Shown here one piece after another: positions 60,146 through 64,000 of a stretch of 64,000 nucleotides of DNA (position 1 is the stretch's first letter; each line of letters opens with the position of its first letter). The notes below the pieces were generated by a model. The model saw only the letters and a program-made list of their open reading frames with translations, searched no databases and was not told where the DNA came from. The position numbers and the translations under genes are program-made. The DNA is from Pantoea sp. Lij88 (GTDB lineage Bacteria; Pseudomonadota; Gammaproteobacteria; Enterobacterales; Enterobacteriaceae), in contig NZ_CP118269.1 of assembly GCF_030062155.1 (NCBI RefSeq), positions 3,472,001 through 3,536,000 of the forward strand, given 5' to 3'.

Positions 60146-60667
60146 ATGAGCAAGAAAGTTGCGGTTTTGATTACCGATGAATTTGAAGACTCAGAATTTA
60201 CCTCACCTGCGGAAGTTTACAAACGCGCTGGTTTTGAGGTGGTTACCATCGAAAAACAGGCCGGTAATGTCGTAAAAGGCAAGAAAGGCGAAGCGGAAGT
60301 GACCATCGATCGCAGTATCGATGACGTCAGCCCGGCGGAATTTGACGCCCTGCTGCTGCCAGGCGGTCATTCACCTGACTCTCTGCGCGGCGACGATCGT
60401 TTCGTTGCCTTTACCAAAGAGTTTGTCGCCAGCGGCAAACCGATCTTTGCTATCTGCCACGGGCCACAGCTGCTGATTAGCGCTAACGGCGTGCGCGGTC
60501 GCAAGATGACCACCGTGAAGGCCGTTGCCATTGACCTGATCAATGCCGGTGCTGATTTCCATGATAAGGAAGTGGTGGTAGACGGCGATAAGCTGGTCAC
60601 CAGCCGCACCCCGGCCGATTTACCGGCCTTTAATCGTGAATCCCTGCGGATCCTCGAAGCGCTGTAA
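60146..60667 (+). CDS. yhbO: DJ-1/PfpI-family protein YhbO
   Basis: The protein has 173 residues with the PfpI fold. The nucleophile Cys is in FAICHGPQLLIS (about residue 104) with the partner His next to it, and the family Glu lies near the start. In E. coli YhbO has been linked to stress protection and described as a glyoxalase/deglycase, an activity that is debated. AAGGAGGA lies directly upstream, giving strong translation. A terminator follows. Confidence 0.93.
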   Translation: MSKKVAVLITDEFEDSEFTSPAEVYKRAGFEVVTIEKQAGNVVKGKKGEAEVTIDRSIDDVSPAEFDALLLPGGHSPDSLRGDDRFVAFTKEFVASGKPIFAICHGPQLLISANGVRGRKMTTVKAVAIDLINAGADFHDKEVVVDGDKLVTSRTPADLPAFNRESLRILEAL

Positions 60668-60674
60668 ACCCGCT

Positions 60675-60702
60675 ACGCCCTTTTCAGCTGAAAGGGGCGT
60701 TT

Positions 60703-60704
<2 letters not shown>
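60675..60704 (+). terminator. Intrinsic terminator after yhbO
   Basis: ACGCCCTTTTC (60675-60685) pairs with GAAAGGGGCGT (60690-60700, one G-U) around AGCT, followed by a T-run to 60704. It reaches the end of the convergent yhbP. Confidence 0.9.
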
Positions 60705-61483
<779 letters not shown>

Positions 61484-61500
<17 letters not shown>

Positions 61501-61990
61501 AGGGTTCGGCGAAGTCGATCTGCCCTTCCGCGCCATCATAAGCATTATCCGCCAGACGATAGACCTGGAACGTTGCCTCTGTTCCCGGCCAGCGGCTGCG
61601 CAGGCCGTAGCGTGCCGCCGGTTCAAAACCAAAACGGTTGAACAGCGCCGGATCGCCCAGCACCACGACCGCGCTGTAGCCAAATTCATTCAGCGTATCC
61701 AGCCCCTCATAAATCAGCTTGCTGGCCAGACCCTGACCGCGCAGCGTCTCATCGACAGCCAGCGGTGCCAGAGCCACCCAGCCGCGATCTTCACCCTGAA
61801 CGCTGACCGGACTGAATGCCGCATAACCCAGCACCTGTCCTTCCTCATCAGTGGCGACCACGCCTAGCGTCAGCAGGCCATCTTCACGCAGCGCCTGAGT
61901 CAGTTCCGCCTCGGCGGAAGTACTGAAGCAGCGTCTGAGCAGCGCGTCGATGCCCGCAGCATCAACACCAATTTCGCTACGGATCAACAT
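61484..61990 (-). CDS. yhbS: GNAT acetyltransferase YhbS
   Basis: The 168-residue protein (167 in E. coli) has the acetyl-CoA loop in [20 protein letters not shown] (about 79-98) and a [23 protein letters not shown] segment typical of YhbS. In E. coli it has been tied to cysteine-related regulation, but its substrate is uncertain. Its start overlaps the ubiT end by 7 bases. Its 3' end overlaps yhbQ by 17 bases. Confidence 0.92.
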
Positions 61991-62514
61991 GCGGCACCCG
62001 CGCGTGCCTGTGTGGCTTTCGCGTCCTGTTTCATGCCAGCGTCGACAAATGCCGCCATCTGTTCAATTGCCGTGCGTAACGCGGTGGGCATAGCCTCGGG
62101 TTCAATAGCATCCATTACGTTCTTCACCTCAAGTCCCAGTTCTGTGTCACCTTCAATCACCAGACGGCGTTGAAAGAACAGCATGTCGGGATCTGCTTTA
62201 CGTGCTGCCACCAGCAACAGATCATTGGCATTGCCCCGAAACCAGACATCCGCTTCGGACTGTTGCAATACCGCCAGTCGGCCGTCCTGCAGCGTGGTGA
62301 TCCATTGCAGATTGAGATCGGCAATCTCGATACCCAGCAGGCGACCGTCCAGAAAGTCTAACTCACCTTCAGCCAAAGCATGGCGAAATTGCCAGTTTAA
62401 GAGTTGTTGCAGAAGCAACTTTTTGACCGGGAATGGGGTAAGCGCTGCGGGTAACCCTAAGATTTTAGGACCGTTTTTCACACAATGGGCATGTATCCGC
62501 TCTAACACTTTCAT
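61984..62514 (-). CDS. ubiT: SCP2-domain ubiquinone accessory protein UbiT
   Basis: From the ATG at 62514 it has 176 residues with an SCP2 lipid-binding domain (DPDMLFFQRRLVIEGDTELGLEVKN is the best conserved part). It matches E. coli UbiT/YhbT. UbiT takes the place of UbiJ in making ubiquinone without oxygen and probably binds the lipid intermediate. The ribosome site AAGGGAG is only 2 bases from the ATG; a GTG at 62517 is in frame but less likely. It is divergent from ubiU. Confidence 0.93.
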   Translation of the reverse strand: MKVLERIHAHCVKNGPKILGLPAALTPFPVKKLLLQQLLNWQFRHALAEGELDFLDGRLLGIEIADLNLQWITTLQDGRLAVLQQSEADVWFRGNANDLLLVAARKADPDMLFFQRRLVIEGDTELGLEVKNVMDAIEPEAMPTALRTAIEQMAAFVDAGMKQDAKATQARAGAAC

Positions 62515-62712
62515 CACTCCCTTCAGTAAATTTTACGTATATTGCCATATCCTTTTCGGCGCGCCTCCTCTGAGATCAATAAAAACCGCTGCCGTGAAAG
62601 GAAAAAAAGCGCCGCCAGGGCGGATGAACTGGAATTTCACTGCCCCAAATCAACATGCTCGCCGGACCAGATGCCTAGACTCGACGCCCATCGCATGTTG
62701 AGAGGAAGACCT

Positions 62713-63708
62713 ATGGAACTGCTCTGCCCGGCAGGAAACTTACCCGCAGTGCGCACCGCCGTAGAGAATGGCGCGGATGCGGTCTATGTGGGGCTGAAAG
62801 ATGACACCAATGCCCGGCACTTTGCCGGCCTGAACTTCACCGATAAAAAGCTGGCTGAAGCGGCGCGCTATCTGCATCAGCATCGCCGCAAACTGCATGT
62901 GGCGATCAACACGTTTGCCCATCCGGATGGCATGGGACGCTGGCAGCGGGCGATTGATGTGGCGGCGCAAAACGGGGCCGACGCGCTGATCCTGGCCGAT
63001 ATTGCCACCCTGGAGTATGCCGCGAAGCACTATCCCCAGGTTGAGCGTCATCTCTCCGTCCAGGCGTCGGCGACTAACCTGGAAGCGATTCGCTTTTACC
63101 ATCGCCACTTCAATCTGCAGCGGGTCGTGCTGCCGCGCGTGCTGTCGATTCATCAGGTTAAACAGCTGGCGCGCAGCACGCCGGTGCCGCTGGAGGTGTT
63201 CGCCTTTGGCAGCCTGTGCATTATGGCGGAAGGCCGCTGCTATCTCTCTTCCTGGCTGACCGGCGACTCGCCTAACAGTGCAGGTGCCTGCTCGCCGGCG
63301 AAGTTTGTGCGCTGGCAGCAGACGCCGCAGGGCATGGAGTCACGTCTTAATGAAGTGCTGATTGATCGCTACGCGCCCGATGAAAGCGCGGGTTACCCGA
63401 CACTCTGCAAAGGACGGTATGAAGTCAACAATCAGCGTTATCACGTGCTGGAAGAGCCCACCAGCCTGAACACGCTGGAACTGCTGCCGGAGTTGCTGCG
63501 GGCAGGCATCGCCTCGGTGAAAATCGAAGGCCGCCAGCGCAGCCCGGCCTATGTCGCTGATGTGGCGCGCGTCTGGCGTCAGGCCATCGATCGCTGCAAA
63601 GCGCAGCCGGAACAGTTTGACGTCGCGCCGCAGTGGATGCAGACGCTGGGCGATCTCTCCGAAGGCACGCAAACCACGCTGGGTGCTTATCACCGTGAAT
63701 GGCAATAA
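62713..63708 (+). CDS. ubiU: O2-independent ubiquinone hydroxylation protein UbiU
   Basis: From the ATG at 62713 (AGAGGAAG upstream) it has 331 residues, equal to E. coli UbiU. The four [4Fe-4S] ligands fall at Cys 169, 176, 193 and 232, the same numbers as in E. coli. It is a U32-family protein that forms a heterodimer with UbiV and hydroxylates ubiquinone precursors without O2, with prephenate as oxygen donor. The start is chosen by this exact match; the frame is open for 57 more codons upstream. Confidence 0.96.
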   Translation: MELLCPAGNLPAVRTAVENGADAVYVGLKDDTNARHFAGLNFTDKKLAEAARYLHQHRRKLHVAINTFAHPDGMGRWQRAIDVAAQNGADALILADIATLEYAAKHYPQVERHLSVQASATNLEAIRFYHRHFNLQRVVLPRVLSIHQVKQLARSTPVPLEVFAFGSLCIMAEGRCYLSSWLTGDSPNSAGACSPAKFVRWQQTPQGMESRLNEVLIDRYAPDESAGYPTLCKGRYEVNNQRYHVLEEPTSLNTLELLPELLRAGIASVKIEGRQRSPAYVADVARVWRQAIDRCKAQPEQFDVAPQWMQTLGDLSEGTQTTLGAYHREWQ

Positions 63709-63717
63709 GGAGTCATG

Positions 63718-64000
63718 ATGCAATATGCCCTTGGGCCGGTGCTCTGGTACTGGCCAACCGAGACGCTGGAAGATTTCTATCAACAGGCCGCCCGCAGTAG
63801 CGCGGATATTATCTACCTCGGTGAAGCGGTGTGCAGTAAACGCCGCGCCACGCCCTATGCCCGCTGGATGGATCTGGCGCGTGACGTTGCGGCCAGCGGC
63901 AAACAGGTGGTGCTGAGTACTCTGGCGCTGCTGCAGTCACCCTCTGAGCTGAAAGAGCTGCAGCGTTACGTTGAGAACGGCGAGTTCCTGATTGAAGCCA
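63718..64000 (+). CDS. ubiV: O2-independent ubiquinone hydroxylation protein UbiV (partial)
   Basis: The first 94 codons are present, cut by the window end. The protein begins MQYALGPVLWYWPTETLEDFYQQ, with YLGEAVCSKRRATPYARW carrying the first cluster Cys (about residue 39), as in E. coli UbiV. The second of two adjacent ATGs (63718) has AAGGAG at the better spacing. It follows ubiU after 9 bases as one operon. Confidence 0.95.
   Translation, partial: MQYALGPVLWYWPTETLEDFYQQAARSSADIIYLGEAVCSKRRATPYARWMDLARDVAASGKQVVLSTLALLQSPSELKELQRYVENGEFLIEA

Overview
The window is chromosomal DNA of a member of the Enterobacterales. A Pantoea- or Erwinia-like plant-associated enterobacterium fits best. 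The core proteins (PepA, ValS, ArgI, PyrB/PyrI, NrdD, GalR, UbiU, YjgR) read as close homologues of the E. coli ones, while the accessory genes (membrane gluconate-type dehydrogenase, OprD-like porin, GH20 hexosaminidase, BtpA/phosphotriesterase sugar cluster) and the presence of miaE do not match E. coli K-12. The genus is an inference. GC content is high in genes and drops locally around 5.4-6.0, 27.3-28.3 and 29.6-31.2 kb.

Layout. 0-1.5 kb: the tail of one gene, an acidic protein of unknown function, and marC. 1.55-5.36 kb (minus strand): a three-subunit membrane-bound gluconate/polyol dehydrogenase (Tat-exported small subunit, FAD-GMC subunit, triheme cytochrome c). 6.0-10.6 kb: an oligopeptide-type solute-binding protein, the HerA-like ATPase YjgR and the membrane protein YjiN. 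10.7-19.8 kb: an unusual catabolic locus holding a BtpA/SgcQ protein, a PfkB kinase, a sugar-type ABC importer with a single-domain ATPase, a LacI regulator with two identical 14-bp operators, a phosphotriesterase-family hydrolase, an amidotransferase-like protein and an M20 deacylase. Together these look like a self-contained system for importing, hydrolysing and phosphorylating an unknown, probably acylated or lactonised, sugar derivative. 19.9-35.8 kb: the conserved enterobacterial block lptG-lptF / pepA-holC-valS / yjgM / miaE / rraB / argI / pyrL-pyrB-pyrI-ridA. It is interrupted by a decayed type VI secretion cargo locus (hcp and effector remnants with an intact putative immunity gene) and by an OprD-porin plus secreted-phosphatase pair.

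35.9-54.1 kb is a broken-up version of the E. coli lplT-aas-omrA-omrB-galR neighbourhood. A four-gene tripartite RND efflux operon sits between aas and omrA, an FtsI/PBP3 paralogue lies between the two Omr small RNAs, and a BisC-like molybdoenzyme lies between omrB and galR. The two Omr RNAs were recognised from their conserved 5' seed and terminator. 54.1-59.4 kb: a secreted GH20 beta-hexosaminidase and the anaerobic ribonucleotide reductase pair nrdD-nrdG behind two NrdR boxes. 59.4-64.0 kb: yraR, yhbO, yhbP, yhbQ, yhbS and the O2-independent ubiquinone genes ubiT, ubiU and ubiV (the last cut by the window end).

Readable regulation includes a PurR-like box and a UTP-type attenuator before pyrBI, tandem ARG boxes before argI, a GalR operator before galR, NrdR boxes before nrdD, and twin LacI-family operators before the catabolic ABC operon. 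No tRNA, rRNA, CRISPR array or intact insertion sequence was seen.
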